NCBI GenBank assembly: GCA_002729725.1
Contig: PBYS01000116.1
Span: forward strand, 26,261 to 90,260
DNA from: Puniceicoccaceae bacterium
Lineage (GTDB): Bacteria; Verrucomicrobiota; Verrucomicrobiia; Opitutales; Coraliomargaritaceae
DNA length: 64,000 nt
Reading direction: 5' to 3'
The position numbers were made by a program, and so were the translations under genes. This document shows, in pieces, positions 26,946-39,221 of this stretch. The number at the start of each line of letters is the position of its first letter. Position 1 is the stretch's first letter. Under the pieces are notes generated by a model that was given only the letters and a program-made list of their open reading frames with translations, was not told the origin of the DNA and searched no databases.

Positions 26946-27854
26946 ATGAAGACTCTACGAATTCCACTAACTATACTATGCCTACTCGCATTAAGCGCGA
27001 TCTCAGCACAAGCAGCTCGCTTGGCAAGCGCTAAGGTGCTAGAGCTCACAGGCACAGTCACCAAATACTCACCCAACGGCCAAAATGCGCCCTTGAAAGT
27101 GGGAGAGATCCTGACTGAAGGCGATTCCCTTAGCTCAGCTGCAAAAAGCTCTGCTAAACTAGTATTTTCCAACGGATCTGAAGTTACAGTTAAACAAAAC
27201 ACTAGCATTAACATATCAAACTTGGAGCAAGAATCCTTCGCTGGTAACCAAAGCTACGAACAGCTTCAAGCAGACCCCAGCAAGTCCCAAACGCTGCTGG
27301 AACTTAACTATGGCGACATTGATGGACACGTAAAGAAGCTCAGCTACGGCTCCAACTTCAGAATCAAGACTCCACTGGGCACAGCAGCGATTCGCGGCAC
27401 TTACTTCTCAGTCTCGCTGCGCTATGACTCACGCAGTGGAGACTTCACTCTGTCTGTCACAAACATCGATGGTACAGTGGACATCATTTCGACCTTTAGC
27501 GGTGATATCCTATTTGGAGACAACAAAGAAGTCGTGAAGGAGTTTGAAGGCGAAAGTGAAGGTGATAGCACAAACGAAAGAACGAATACGGTCCCAGAAA
27601 CCAAAACGATCAAAATCCGTATTTCTAGGGACAACCCAAACCGCGAAGCGATCTTAGCTGTCGTCAAAACAATGGTTCCAGCCGAAATCAGAGTCATAAT
27701 CGATGACGACACACCTGCAGCAGAAGATGGCGAAGGCTCTGAAGGTGAAGAGGGCGGCGAAGAAGGCGGCAATCCAACTCCCACCATCCCAGCACCTGCT
27801 ATTACCCCCGAGGACCCTAGCATCATCGTAGTTAGCCCAGAAACAGGCAACTAA
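26946..27854 (+). CDS. FecR-domain exported protein
   Basis: 302 aa from ATG 26946; the frame is open from 26832 but only this start gives a signal peptide (MKTLRIPLTILCLLALSAISAQA). A FecR-like domain lies at about 25-190: 'SAKVLELTGTVTKYSPNGQ', 'LKVGEILTEGDSLSSAAKSSAKLVFSNGSEVTVKQNT' and 'NFRIKTPLGTAAIRGTYFSV'. The C-terminus is acidic and low-complexity (Glu/Gly then Pro/Thr). Known FecR proteins transduce signals to ECF sigma factors, but this one lacks the N-terminal anti-sigma segment and no sigma gene is near. It is more likely a periplasmic or surface protein. Confidence 0.88.
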   Translation: MKTLRIPLTILCLLALSAISAQAARLASAKVLELTGTVTKYSPNGQNAPLKVGEILTEGDSLSSAAKSSAKLVFSNGSEVTVKQNTSINISNLEQESFAGNQSYEQLQADPSKSQTLLELNYGDIDGHVKKLSYGSNFRIKTPLGTAAIRGTYFSVSLRYDSRSGDFTLSVTNIDGTVDIISTFSGDILFGDNKEVVKEFEGESEGDSTNERTNTVPETKTIKIRISRDNPNREAILAVVKTMVPAEIRVIIDDDTPAAEDGEGSEGEEGGEEGGNPTPTIPAPAITPEDPSIIVVSPETGN

Positions 27855-27866
27855 GTTAGCTAAATA

Positions 27867-27892
27867 GATGGATGGATGGATGGATGGATGGA
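27867..27892. repeat. GATG tetranucleotide microsatellite
   Basis: Six to seven uninterrupted GATG units lie 13 bases after the FecR-protein stop and just before its terminator. Such tracts are prone to slippage, but here it lies in the 3' untranslated region. Confidence 0.9.
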
Positions 27893-27921
27893 AGGCCACA
27901 CAGCCTTAATAAATTAAATCA

Positions 27922-27948
27922 AAGCCCCGGTTCGCCGGGGCTTTTTTA
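27922..27948 (+). terminator. Rho-independent terminator with UUCG loop
   Basis: AAGCCCCGG and CCGGGGCTT form a perfect 9-bp stem closed by the very stable TTCG tetraloop, then TTTTT. Ends the FecR-protein transcript. Confidence 0.95.
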
Positions 27949-27962
27949 TTAGGCACAGCTTC

Positions 27963-28829
27963 ATGATCTACCTTACAATCGTCTCACTCATTTGGGCCTT
28001 TTCCTTCGGCCTAATCGGCAATGCCCTGCTAGGAGTCGACTCCATCTTCGTCGCCACCATACGCCTTAGCATCGCCGGTTTAGCGTTCTTCCCCTTCCTG
28101 CGCTGGTCCAAGGTGCCCTCAGGCAGCCACTTAAAGTTGATTGGCTGCGGCGCGGTGCAGTTTGGCGTCATGTACGTGAGCTACATCAAAGCCTTCCAAT
28201 ATATTCCTTCACACTTAGTGGCACTATTCTCCATACTCACCCCGCTGTATGTGGTGACCATCAACGACCTCAGGCAACGTCAGTTCCACCGCAAATACCT
28301 CTATGCTGCTCTGCTATCCATCGCCGGCGCGGCAGTGATCAAAGCGAAGTCTGGCTCTATCGGCTCGATCTGGATCGGCTTCGGATTGATGCAAATCGCA
28401 GGATTGGCTTTCGGCTTCGGCCAGGTCTATTACCGCGACTGGAAACGCGCCCATCCCACGACCAAAGACTCACAGGTGTTTGGCCTGCTTTACGTAGGCG
28501 GCATCGCCGTCGCCGTATTATCTTGCGCATTGTGGAGCGACTGGGAGCAGACACAGCTTAGCTCCAAACAATTACAAGTCCTGCTCTACCTAGGACTCGT
28601 CGCCTCCGGCCTGGGCTTCTTTCTCTGGAATAAGGGCGCCGCGCTCTGCCGTGCCGGCACACTGGCGGCCTTCAATAACGCAGTCGTGCCCTTGGCGATG
28701 GCCAGCTCCTTATTCATCTTCGGGGAAATATCCCAAATAGAAAGCGGCGCACTCGCACGCCTCCTCGTTGGCAGCGCATGCATCGTGACCGCCGTGCTGA
28801 TCGCAGAGAAAACCCCGCAGCAATCCTAG
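27963..28829 (+). CDS. EamA/DMT-family transporter
   Basis: 288 aa, about ten membrane helices in two EamA repeats. The first repeat starts 'IYLTIVSLIWAFSFGLIGNALLG' with 'FVATIRLSIAGLAFFPFL'; the second has 'GLMQIAGLAFGFGQVYYRDW' and 'LGLVASGLGFFLWNKGAALC'. Family members export amino acids, nucleosides or other metabolites from the cytoplasm. The 'ASGLGFFLWNKG' motif recalls YddG/RhaT-like exporters. It starts 15 bases after the terminator of the previous gene and has no operon partner. Substrate unknown. Confidence 0.9.
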   Translation: MIYLTIVSLIWAFSFGLIGNALLGVDSIFVATIRLSIAGLAFFPFLRWSKVPSGSHLKLIGCGAVQFGVMYVSYIKAFQYIPSHLVALFSILTPLYVVTINDLRQRQFHRKYLYAALLSIAGAAVIKAKSGSIGSIWIGFGLMQIAGLAFGFGQVYYRDWKRAHPTTKDSQVFGLLYVGGIAVAVLSCALWSDWEQTQLSSKQLQVLLYLGLVASGLGFFLWNKGAALCRAGTLAAFNNAVVPLAMASSLFIFGEISQIESGALARLLVGSACIVTAVLIAEKTPQQS

Positions 28830-28917
28830 GCAGCCCTTTACAAACATCGCAATGCAGCTATCATAAGTTTGTAATACTTACACAACACTCATCACACAAT
28901 AATACATAGAGACTACC

Positions 28918-29388
28918 ATGGCACTTGCAACTGGCACGACCGCACCCGATTTCACGCTTAAGACTAAAAACGACGAAGGCCTCGCCGATGTCACATTGAG
29001 CGATAATTTCGATAAAAAGAAGACCGTCCTACTCTTCTTTCCATTGGCATTCACCAGCGTCTGCATGAAAGAAATGTGCGACGTGAGTGACAGCATCACC
29101 GCTTATAACGACTTAAATGCAGCCGTTTATGGCATCTCCGTCGACAGTCCTTTTGCCCAAGAGCAAATGGCCAAAGTCGATGGCCTGAAATTCCCTCTAC
29201 TCAGTGATTTCAACAAGGAGGTTTCAACGGCTTACGATGTATGCTACGCCGACCTGCTGGGCTTCAAGGGCGTCTCTAAACGCTCGGCCTTCGTCATCGA
29301 CGAAAAGGGGGTCATCATCTACAGCGAATCTTCGGAAGATCCGCACGACTTGCCTAATTTTGATGCGATCAAAGCAGCACTCGCATAA
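28918..29388 (+). CDS. Peroxiredoxin (AhpC/TSA, PrxQ-like spacing)
   Basis: 156 aa thioredoxin fold. 'GTTAPDFTLKTKN' opens the domain; the active site is 'FFPLAFTSVCMKEMC', with peroxidatic Cys49 and a second Cys54 five residues on, the spacing of PrxQ/BCP enzymes where the second Cys resolves the disulfide. A third Cys near 103 is in 'YDVCYADLLG'. 'RSAFVIDEKGVI' follows as usual. It reduces hydrogen peroxide and alkyl peroxides in the cytoplasm using thioredoxin. Met follows the peroxidatic Cys where Thr is common; the catalytic Thr (T46 in 'FTSVC') and the later Arg are kept. Confidence 0.93.
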   Translation: MALATGTTAPDFTLKTKNDEGLADVTLSDNFDKKKTVLLFFPLAFTSVCMKEMCDVSDSITAYNDLNAAVYGISVDSPFAQEQMAKVDGLKFPLLSDFNKEVSTAYDVCYADLLGFKGVSKRSAFVIDEKGVIIYSESSEDPHDLPNFDAIKAALA

Positions 29389-29433
29389 GCTTTGCTAGCG
29401 AGGGTAATTCACAACTTACCCACACTATCTGAT

Positions 29434-29531
29434 CTGCAGCACGCCCAGTCGTGCTGCAGGTCTTGCCCCCACACTGCCCCAGTTACTCCCATTCCCATAG
29501 GACTTCGGCAAACTCTACGGCTCGCCGAAGT
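29434..29531 (+). other. Two perfect hairpins between peroxiredoxin gene and acnA
   Basis: CTGCAGCACG/CGTGCTGCAG (29434-29459, six-base loop) and ACTTCGGC/GCCGAAGT (29512-29531) are both perfect stems. The first may end the peroxiredoxin transcript although only GTCTT follows. The second ends 32 bases before the acnA ATG, so it would lie in the acnA leader if transcription starts upstream of it. Confidence 0.55.
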
Positions 29532-29563
29532 TATCCGCCCAGAATCGTAGTTCTTAATTCATT

Positions 29564-32383
<2,820 letters not shown>

Positions 32384-32566
32384 TACAACTTTAAACCGAA
32401 TGGAAACGCTTCTTGTAGCTTCGGTTCTCAAAAGTAAGTGCGTGTATGCGTGGGTCATAAGTCGCGCCCCTACCATCTCAGTGAGTATTCACGAAAATTA
32501 ACGTAATTAACGGTTCCAAATCGCCGAATCCCAGTCTTCTTCGAGCGCGTATTGCAGTGCCTCCGA

Positions 32567-32617
32567 CAAAAATAGCTCAGAAAAATAAGATGCCTCTTAT
32601 CTCCCTGAGCTATTTTG
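32567..32617. terminator. Nested inverted repeat between convergent acnA and acnB
   Basis: AAAATAGCTCAG and CTGAGCTATTTT are perfect 12-base arms enclosing a second stem (ATAAGA/TCTTAT). With A-runs on the left and T-runs on the right it can terminate transcription from either side. It lies 27 bases past the acnB stop and about 185 past acnA. The remainder of 32384-32566 has no gene. Confidence 0.75.
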
Positions 32618-32643
32618 CCAGACCGACGGAGAAGGGTCCGTCT

Positions 32644-35412
32644 CTAACTGATCAGCGCCTCAGCGGGAGGCGCGAACTTAGTCAAATTGATGCCGGCGAC
32701 CGCAGACTTGTATTCCTCAATATTTGGCGTGCGGCCAAGGATCGCGGAAAGCACGACGACGGGAGTGGAGGCCAATAAAGACTCACCTTTTTTACGATCG
32801 GAATCTTCCACCACGCGTCCTTGGAACAGACGGGTGGATGTAGCCATCACGGTGTCACCGCGGGCGGCTTTTTCCTGATTACCCATGCAGAGGTTACAGC
32901 CAGGACGCTCGAGATACATCATGTTTTCGTATTCAGTGCGTGCCGCGCCCTTCGGTGCGTCGTCGTCGAACTCGAAACCGGAGTATTTCTGCAACATCTC
33001 CCAATCACCTTCAGCCTTCAGCTCGTCGATGATGTTGTAAGTCGGCGCAGCCACCACGAGGGGCGCCTGGAACTTCACTTCACCTTGTTGCGCTTCGAGA
33101 TTCTTGAGCATTTGAGAAACGATCTTCAAGTCGCCCTTGTGCACCATGCAGGAGCCGACGAATCCGAGATCAACGGACTTCTCCCCCTGATAGTAAGAGA
33201 GCTCGCGAATAATATCGTGGGTGTAGCGCTTCGAAATGTCCTCGTTGTTGACGTCGGGGTCCGCAATCATCGGCTCCACGATGGCGTCGAGGTCGACTAC
33301 GAATTCGGCCGAATACTTGGCATTGGCATCGGGCATCAGTGCGGGCTTGGCACCGGAGCGAATGTCGGCAATACGCTGATTGGCAATATCGATCAGGCCT
33401 TGCAGCACCTTCGAATCATTGTCCATGCCCTTCTCGATCATGATCTGGATACGGCTCTTCGCAATTTCCAGTGATTCGATCAGTGTCTCGTCCTGAGAAA
33501 TGCAAATGGAGGCCTTGGCCTTCATCTCTGCAGTCCAGTCCGTAAATGTGAAGGCTTGGTCGGCGGGCAGCGTGCCAATGTGCACTTCGATCACGCGACC
33601 TTGGAAGACGTTCTCCCCAAACTTCTTAAGCATTTGAATTTGCGTGGCGTGCACCACGTCGCGGAAGTCCATGTGCTCCTTGAGCTCGCCCTTGAAAGTC
33701 ACTTTAACGGACTCAGGGATCGGCATGGTGGCTTCACCCGTGGCCAAAGCCAGCGCCACGGTGCCCGAGTCGGCTCCGAAAGCGACCCCCTTGGACATAC
33801 GTGTGTGCGAGTCGCCGCCAATAATGATCGCCCATTCATCCACAGTCAGGTCGTTCAAAACCTTGTGGATCACGTCGGTCATGGCATGGTATTCGCCCTT
33901 TGGATCACGTGCAGTGATCAGCCCGAACTTATTCATGAACTCCATCAAGCGCGGGATATTGGCCTGTGCCTTCTTATCCCACACCGATGCCGTGTGACAG
34001 CCGGATTGGTAACCGGCATCCACGGTCGGAGAGATGACTGTGGCCGCCATTGATTCCAACTCCTGCGAGGTCATCAGCCCGGTCGTATCTTGCGAGCCGA
34101 CGATATTGGCGCGCACCCGAACGTCCGAGCCCGCGTGCAAGACAGCACCTTCAGACACTCCGACGGCATTCTTATTAAAAATCTTCTCCACTGCAGTCAG
34201 GCCCTGGCCTGCATGCGAAATTTCCTTGGAAGGCGCGAAGGCCGACTCCAACTCAACGCCCAGAGTTTGAGCCGCGAAGCTCTGTAGCTTTTTACCGAAA
34301 ACGACCGCGTAAGAACCGCCCGCCTTCATAAACTCCAACTTCTGTGGTGTGAACGAAGCCGTGAGGTCGACCAACTCTTGCTCACCATTGTAGAGCTTCT
34401 TTTCCTTGGTGTTGATTGTCAGCACTGTGCCAGTTGCGACAGAGTAGACTTCCTCCAGCACGGGATCACCGCTCTCGTTCAAGACTGGCTTGCCCTCGGC
34501 ATCCAATTTCTTGCGCCAGTTCTTCAGGTCGACCCCGATGCCTCCGGTCACATCCACGGTGGTCAGGAAAATCGGCGAAATCCCATTCGTGCCCGCAACA
34601 ATCGGAGCAATATTCACAAAGGGAATGTAAGGGCTAGCGGGTTTACCGGTCCACAAAGCTACATTATTGACCCCCGACATGCGCGAGGAGCCCACGCCCA
34701 TAGTGCCCTTTTCAGCAATCAACATCACACGCTTATCAGGATGCTGCGCCTGTAGACCTTGGATTTCAATCTGCGCCTCTTCGGAAATCATGCACTTACC
34801 ATGCAGCTCACGATCCGAGCGCGAGTGCGCCTGATTGCCCGGGGACAACAAGTCAGTTGAAATATCGCCTTCGCCAGCGATGTAAGTGACCACTTTAATT
34901 TCTTCGTCCACCGGAGGCAACTTAGTAAAGAACTCCGCCTTGGCATAGCTCTCCAATAGCTCCTTAGCGATGGCATTGCCTGCCTGATAAGCAGCCACCA
35001 AGCGATCCGTGTCCGCCTCGTAGAGAAAGACCTGAGTCTTCAAGACCGCAGCAGCCTGTGCGGCGACCGCGGCATCCTCACCCAGCGCGAGATCTAAGAG
35101 CACCTTGATCGAAGGGCCCCCCTTCATGTGCGATAAGAGCTCCAAGGCATACTCGGGAGTAATTTCCTCCACCACAGACTCCCCCAGAATGATCTCTTTC
35201 AAGAATTGCGCCTTCACCGTGGCCGCACTGGTGGTGCCCGGTAATACGTTATAAATGAAAAAGTGCAAGGAGTCCTTGCGATACTCGTTATCGAGATCCT
35301 TAATCTGCTCAATGATCACAGCGAGCAATTCGCCATTATCAATTGGTTTCGGGCTCAACCCTTCACCTTTACGTTCTTCGATCTCTTTAGTATATTCTAG
35401 GTAAGTATTCAT
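32644..35412 (-). CDS. acnB: Aconitate hydratase B / 2-methylisocitrate dehydratase
   Basis: 922 aa from ATG 35412 (MNTYLEYTKEIEERKGEGLS); an upstream in-frame start at 35457 gives a non-conserved extension. An N-terminal HEAT-like domain at about 1-160 ('TPEYALELLSHMKGGPSIKVLLDLAL') and the domain order 4-1-2-3 are the hallmark of AcnB. 'LLSPGNQAHSRSDRELHGKCM' and 'EKGTMGVGSSRMSGVNNVALW' lie in the swivel domain. Fe-S cysteines are in 'FVGSCMVHKGDL' and 'RPGCNLCMGNQEKA'. It is the major TCA aconitase in many bacteria and may also act on 2-methylisocitrate. The two unrelated-architecture aconitases stand tail to tail. Confidence 0.97.
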   Translation of the reverse strand: MNTYLEYTKEIEERKGEGLSPKPIDNGELLAVIIEQIKDLDNEYRKDSLHFFIYNVLPGTTSAATVKAQFLKEIILGESVVEEITPEYALELLSHMKGGPSIKVLLDLALGEDAAVAAQAAAVLKTQVFLYEADTDRLVAAYQAGNAIAKELLESYAKAEFFTKLPPVDEEIKVVTYIAGEGDISTDLLSPGNQAHSRSDRELHGKCMISEEAQIEIQGLQAQHPDKRVMLIAEKGTMGVGSSRMSGVNNVALWTGKPASPYIPFVNIAPIVAGTNGISPIFLTTVDVTGGIGVDLKNWRKKLDAEGKPVLNESGDPVLEEVYSVATGTVLTINTKEKKLYNGEQELVDLTASFTPQKLEFMKAGGSYAVVFGKKLQSFAAQTLGVELESAFAPSKEISHAGQGLTAVEKIFNKNAVGVSEGAVLHAGSDVRVRANIVGSQDTTGLMTSQELESMAATVISPTVDAGYQSGCHTASVWDKKAQANIPRLMEFMNKFGLITARDPKGEYHAMTDVIHKVLNDLTVDEWAIIIGGDSHTRMSKGVAFGADSGTVALALATGEATMPIPESVKVTFKGELKEHMDFRDVVHATQIQMLKKFGENVFQGRVIEVHIGTLPADQAFTFTDWTAEMKAKASICISQDETLIESLEIAKSRIQIMIEKGMDNDSKVLQGLIDIANQRIADIRSGAKPALMPDANAKYSAEFVVDLDAIVEPMIADPDVNNEDISKRYTHDIIRELSYYQGEKSVDLGFVGSCMVHKGDLKIVSQMLKNLEAQQGEVKFQAPLVVAAPTYNIIDELKAEGDWEMLQKYSGFEFDDDAPKGAARTEYENMMYLERPGCNLCMGNQEKAARGDTVMATSTRLFQGRVVEDSDRKKGESLLASTPVVVLSAILGRTPNIEEYKSAVAGINLTKFAPPAEALIS

Positions 35413-35592
35413 ATCTTCAGCTATCACACAAAGTCTGCCCTCGCTTAGGGATTTCAAGAAGATTTTATGAATTATTGCCGACCCTCGATTGATTGTTGAT
35501 TATTAAGTTCACAGTGCTAGCCTACTCGACCAGCTTTCTGACTCGGTTTTATATCTTACAACTTTTCACCTTTCACCCGACCCACGCTCTGC

Positions 35593-36096
35593 ATGAGTGA
35601 TTCACCACAGCCCACATTTCTCGTTAGCGCTTACTCCGACCCTGTCGTAGTTAAAATTAACGGCAAAGCGAATTACTTAAACTGTAATTCATTCCGTGAG
35701 TTTATCGAAACGATCCTCGCGAGTGGAAGTCGCCGAATTTTTATCGATTTTGAAGCATGCAAAGGTATGGACAGTACCTTTCTCGGCATTCTAGCTGGCA
35801 CAGCAATCGAGCTACGTAAGCTCTCACCAGCGGGTGAATTGGTCGTCGGCAAACTTGGGGAGCGCAACTACGAGCTAATTTGCAATTTAGGCCTACAAAA
35901 TTTGCTAACAGTCTCAGAGGATGAAACCGAAGCGGCCGAAAGTTTTGCCGCACTACAAAATCAAGAAGTCTCCGATGCCAAAAACATCCTGAAAGCCCAC
36001 GAGAACCTAACAGAAGCGGATCAAGAAAACGTAGCCAAATTTCAAGACGTCATCGCGTTTCTACGCAATCAAGTCGAGAAACAGGACAAAGAGTAG
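35593..36096 (+). CDS. STAS-domain anti-sigma factor antagonist
   Basis: 167 aa. STAS domain at about 10-115 with the phosphorylatable-serine loop 'DFEACKGMDSTFLGILAG', where the Ser of MDS-T is the usual kinase target, and 'LRKLSPAGELVVGKLGE'. The C-terminal 50 residues are charged and helical. In partner-switching systems an unphosphorylated STAS protein sequesters an anti-sigma kinase. Its phosphatase is probably the next gene, 23 bases downstream. No RsbW-type kinase or sigma factor lies nearby. Confidence 0.9.
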   Translation: MSDSPQPTFLVSAYSDPVVVKINGKANYLNCNSFREFIETILASGSRRIFIDFEACKGMDSTFLGILAGTAIELRKLSPAGELVVGKLGERNYELICNLGLQNLLTVSEDETEAAESFAALQNQEVSDAKNILKAHENLTEADQENVAKFQDVIAFLRNQVEKQDKE

Positions 36097-36119
36097 ACAC
36101 AGCCCCTCGAGCCCCAGCC

Positions 36120-37556
36120 ATGCTGCCTTTCATACTTGGACTAATCGCTGGAGCCTTCGCACTGTGGCTCCCCTACAACGCAAAACGCCGACAGATCAAA
36201 ATTCTCGACGAAGATAAGCAGCTCCTACATCAGGAGAAACAAATCGTCGTCGAATTCATGCACAACATGGTCGAGGCGGTCGCCGAAGGCAGCAACCGCG
36301 AGGCAATGTTTCAGCGCATCATCCATGCCGCCATCCTAAGCACCGGCGCGATGAGCGCCTGCATTTTCGAAAAACGCCCCAACAACACCCTGAAGGGCAT
36401 CGCCGTCGAAGGCCTCTTTCCACCACAGCGCAAACTTCCAAAGTCGGTAACCAGTAAACTCACCACGCGCGCCCAATTCCTCGAGAGCATCCTCAAGTCT
36501 GAAACCTACCAAATGGGCGAAGGCCTGATCGGCCAGGTCGCTAAATCGCGCCGCGCTCAGCTCATCGTCGATGCAGAAAACGACCCGCGCATCGTACAAC
36601 ACGAAGACCCCGCACTGAAAATTCGCTCCTTCATTGCCGCTCCCGTGCTCTTTCAAGGAGAACTGATCGCTGTGCTCGCCGTAGCCAACCCCTCCGACGG
36701 GCTCGCGTTTACCGAAACTGACTTCTCCCTAGTCCAATCACTCGCCGAACAAGTGGGCCTCGCCGTGCACAACAGCGACGCCATGCAACTACAGATCGAT
36801 AAAAATAAACTCGATACCGACATCGAGCTCGCCAGTAACATCCAAGGCCTGCTGCTCCCGAAGAAGTTTCCGCCTGCCGACCACATCGCGTTCGCCTCAC
36901 ACTACACGCCTGCTCAAAAAGTCGGCGGCGACCTCTACGATGTCTTTGCATTGGATGAAAAAACAATCGCATTCGCTATCGCCGATGTTTCCGGCAAAGG
37001 CATATCCGCCTCGATTTTAATGGCGATTTGCCAAACGCACCTGCGCCACTTCGCACAACTACACCGCTCACCCTCAAAAGTGCTCAGCGCCATCAATGCT
37101 GCCATGGAACATACGATGCAACGAGACATGTTCATCACCATGGTCTACGCTGTAATAGACTTAGAAACTGAAAAACTCACCTTGGCGCGAGCAGGCCACG
37201 AGTTGCCGCTTTTCTACGACCAACATACAAATGGAGGCCTCGACGTCGGCCCAATTCAATCCCCGGGCATGGCGGTCGGCATGGTGCCTCCCGCCATATT
37301 TGAAAGTATCATTCAAGATACCTCCATCCACTTCGGAAGTAAAGATGCCCTACTACTCTACACCGACGGCATTACCGAAATCGCCAATAACAATGGCGAC
37401 GAATACGGCAGCCAGCGCCTCACTGACCTACTGAGAACACATGGCGACAAAGGAGCTCAAGAACTTGTGGAGCAGACATTGGAGAGCGTACACCGCTTCT
37501 CCCAGGGCACCGGCCAACTGGATGACTTAACACTGATCGCGGTCAAACACGCATAA
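36120..37556 (+). CDS. GAF-SpoIIE (RsbU-like) serine phosphatase
   Basis: 478 aa. One N-terminal membrane segment (MLPFILGLIAGAFALWLPY) and a short coiled coil are followed by a GAF domain at about 60-220 ('LRSFIAAPVLFQGELIAVLAVANPSDG'). The PP2C-type SpoIIE domain at about 250-478 has metal-binding motifs 'VGGDLYDVFALDEKTIAFAIADVSGKG', 'ARAGHELPLFY', 'LLLYTDGITEIAN' and 'LDDLTLIAVK'. Such phosphatases dephosphorylate STAS antagonists, here very likely the product of the preceding gene, in response to a ligand sensed by GAF. It converges on the phospholipase-D-like gene with only 4 bases between stops. Confidence 0.94.
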   Translation: MLPFILGLIAGAFALWLPYNAKRRQIKILDEDKQLLHQEKQIVVEFMHNMVEAVAEGSNREAMFQRIIHAAILSTGAMSACIFEKRPNNTLKGIAVEGLFPPQRKLPKSVTSKLTTRAQFLESILKSETYQMGEGLIGQVAKSRRAQLIVDAENDPRIVQHEDPALKIRSFIAAPVLFQGELIAVLAVANPSDGLAFTETDFSLVQSLAEQVGLAVHNSDAMQLQIDKNKLDTDIELASNIQGLLLPKKFPPADHIAFASHYTPAQKVGGDLYDVFALDEKTIAFAIADVSGKGISASILMAICQTHLRHFAQLHRSPSKVLSAINAAMEHTMQRDMFITMVYAVIDLETEKLTLARAGHELPLFYDQHTNGGLDVGPIQSPGMAVGMVPPAIFESIIQDTSIHFGSKDALLLYTDGITEIANNNGDEYGSQRLTDLLRTHGDKGAQELVEQTLESVHRFSQGTGQLDDLTLIAVKHA

Positions 37557-37560
37557 AAAC

Positions 37561-39087
37561 TCAGAAGGTCGAAGCTCCGCTCCACTCTTGAAAGCGGTAA
37601 AGCCATGTCTTCCAACGCAAAGACCATCCCTCTTCAGCCCAGTCCTCATAAGGCAGACTTTCCTCATAGCCATCCGCATTGGTCCACAAAGCCTCAAAAT
37701 ACGCATCAAAGGCGGCTCCCATCTCCATCGCATCTTGAAACAGTAAATTCGCCTCTAGGTTTAGATTTTCCAAATTGCGACGCGTCCAATTTGCCGAGCC
37801 CAGACACAACACATCCTGCTGATCCCCAACAACACGCAATACCTTGGCATGATACTGCTCTCCATGGGTGGCTGCCCAACGCACCTCAATCGCTCCCTCA
37901 CCAGACAAAGCCATCAGCTCCGCGGCAACTTCACGATTGGGAATACCGTTTTTTTCGCGTCCAAAAGCATCGCGATTCGCATCTAGTAATAAGCGAACCT
38001 GAGCTCCGCGCTGAATCGCTTGCGTGAAAGCTTTCACAATACTTCGATCCGAAAAATAAAATACAGCAGCGTCCACACGAGTGTCCGCGTTTGCCACATT
38101 CAACTGAGCGAGTAGCTCTGCTTGAATGGCCCCCTCACTCCGCCAAGCCACCCGTGGCGCACCTTCACGCGCTCGAGGCAGTGAATCTACCCGAGGAATA
38201 TTTTGCCGAATTTTCTCAATGGTACGAGCCACGAATTGACTGCCCTCACCTTGGACTTGCTGCGGATCCGTCGCGGACCACTCTGCCACCGCCAACTCTG
38301 AATGCGCTGCATAAATCGCCACGGCGCCCTCAACTAAAGCCCCCTGATTTGAGTGATTTGCGCTCCCATCAGCTGGGTTCAAACTGCCAATCACTACCCG
38401 CGGCGCAGAGCCCTCTCGCCCTGTCACCAGAACTTTACGATGATTCGCCTTAAAATACAACATGCGCCCCAACTGAGCAAGTGTCAGCTTCTCGCCCGCT
38501 CCATCAAATGGATTAGGGACCACTCGCAGCCCACCTAGTTTTCCCGTAGGCAAATACTGGCTCCAAAACCATGCTTGAGGGGCATACACACGATTAGAAT
38601 CCGGCATCTGACTCAAATCTGTGAACACCACTGGAATGCCCGCTCCCGCCAAACGAGCGTAATAGTCCGCCCCAAGCTCCCCGTAAATGCGATTGATCGG
38701 GTCCGTAATAACAAGTATCGGCAAATCCGGGCTCTGGATTCGCTTACGTAGTAAGGCCTCCGCTAACTCCTCGGCCAGCGGACGAAGTTCTCCAGAGGGC
38801 TCCACTGCACCACGCCAAGGATTCCAGAGGAAGAAATCGGCGATCACAAAGGTCTCAGCAGACTCTATCTCCTGCAAGATTGTGTCAAAAATTTGATGTG
38901 AGCGCACGACCTGCTCTCGTTCTCGATCCCAAACAGTGCGATCAATCAATAATCGCGCCTCAGAATACTCAAAATCCGGACTACGCAAGCTCGTCCCCGC
39001 TGGCAACTCCCGCTGCTGAAAAAGCAGATAAGGCAACGCCGCCACCCCTAGCAGGGCCCCAAGAAATATCCATTTGATCGTTCGCAT
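37561..39087 (-). CDS. Phospholipase D-like (cardiolipin-synthase-type) protein
   Basis: 508 aa from ATG 39087; the frame also has GTG at 39120. The N-terminus MRTIKWIFLGALLGVAALPY is a membrane anchor or signal peptide. Two HKD-type motifs are visible: 'KANHRKVLVTG' (about 216, with 'GSLNPADGSANHSNQG' following) and 'EQYHAKVLRV' (about 411, with 'GSANWTRRNLENLNLEANLL' following). Each gives the His-x-Lys and the GS(L/A)N pair of the PLD fold. Known relatives synthesise cardiolipin or cleave phosphodiesters. The location in the envelope fits phospholipid metabolism; the exact reaction cannot be told. Confidence 0.88.
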   Translation of the reverse strand: MRTIKWIFLGALLGVAALPYLLFQQRELPAGTSLRSPDFEYSEARLLIDRTVWDREREQVVRSHQIFDTILQEIESAETFVIADFFLWNPWRGAVEPSGELRPLAEELAEALLRKRIQSPDLPILVITDPINRIYGELGADYYARLAGAGIPVVFTDLSQMPDSNRVYAPQAWFWSQYLPTGKLGGLRVVPNPFDGAGEKLTLAQLGRMLYFKANHRKVLVTGREGSAPRVVIGSLNPADGSANHSNQGALVEGAVAIYAAHSELAVAEWSATDPQQVQGEGSQFVARTIEKIRQNIPRVDSLPRAREGAPRVAWRSEGAIQAELLAQLNVANADTRVDAAVFYFSDRSIVKAFTQAIQRGAQVRLLLDANRDAFGREKNGIPNREVAAELMALSGEGAIEVRWAATHGEQYHAKVLRVVGDQQDVLCLGSANWTRRNLENLNLEANLLFQDAMEMGAAFDAYFEALWTNADGYEESLPYEDWAEEGWSLRWKTWLYRFQEWSGASTF

Positions 39088-39221
39088 TCTTTTAAATATG
39101 CGAAAAGCACCAACGAACACAAGGACATGTCAGCAGCTACAGCTCATACAAATTAACAATATACTAATACTCTTAATCAAAACTCCCAGCAGAATCAAAA
39201 TCATCAGACTAGGCAAGAGAG

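Noticed and set aside
29434..29459. Iron-responsive-element-like hairpin with CAGT in the loop before acnA
   Set aside because: The loop is CCCAGT, not CAGUGN, and the bulged C five pairs below is missing; the stem is a plain perfect palindrome.
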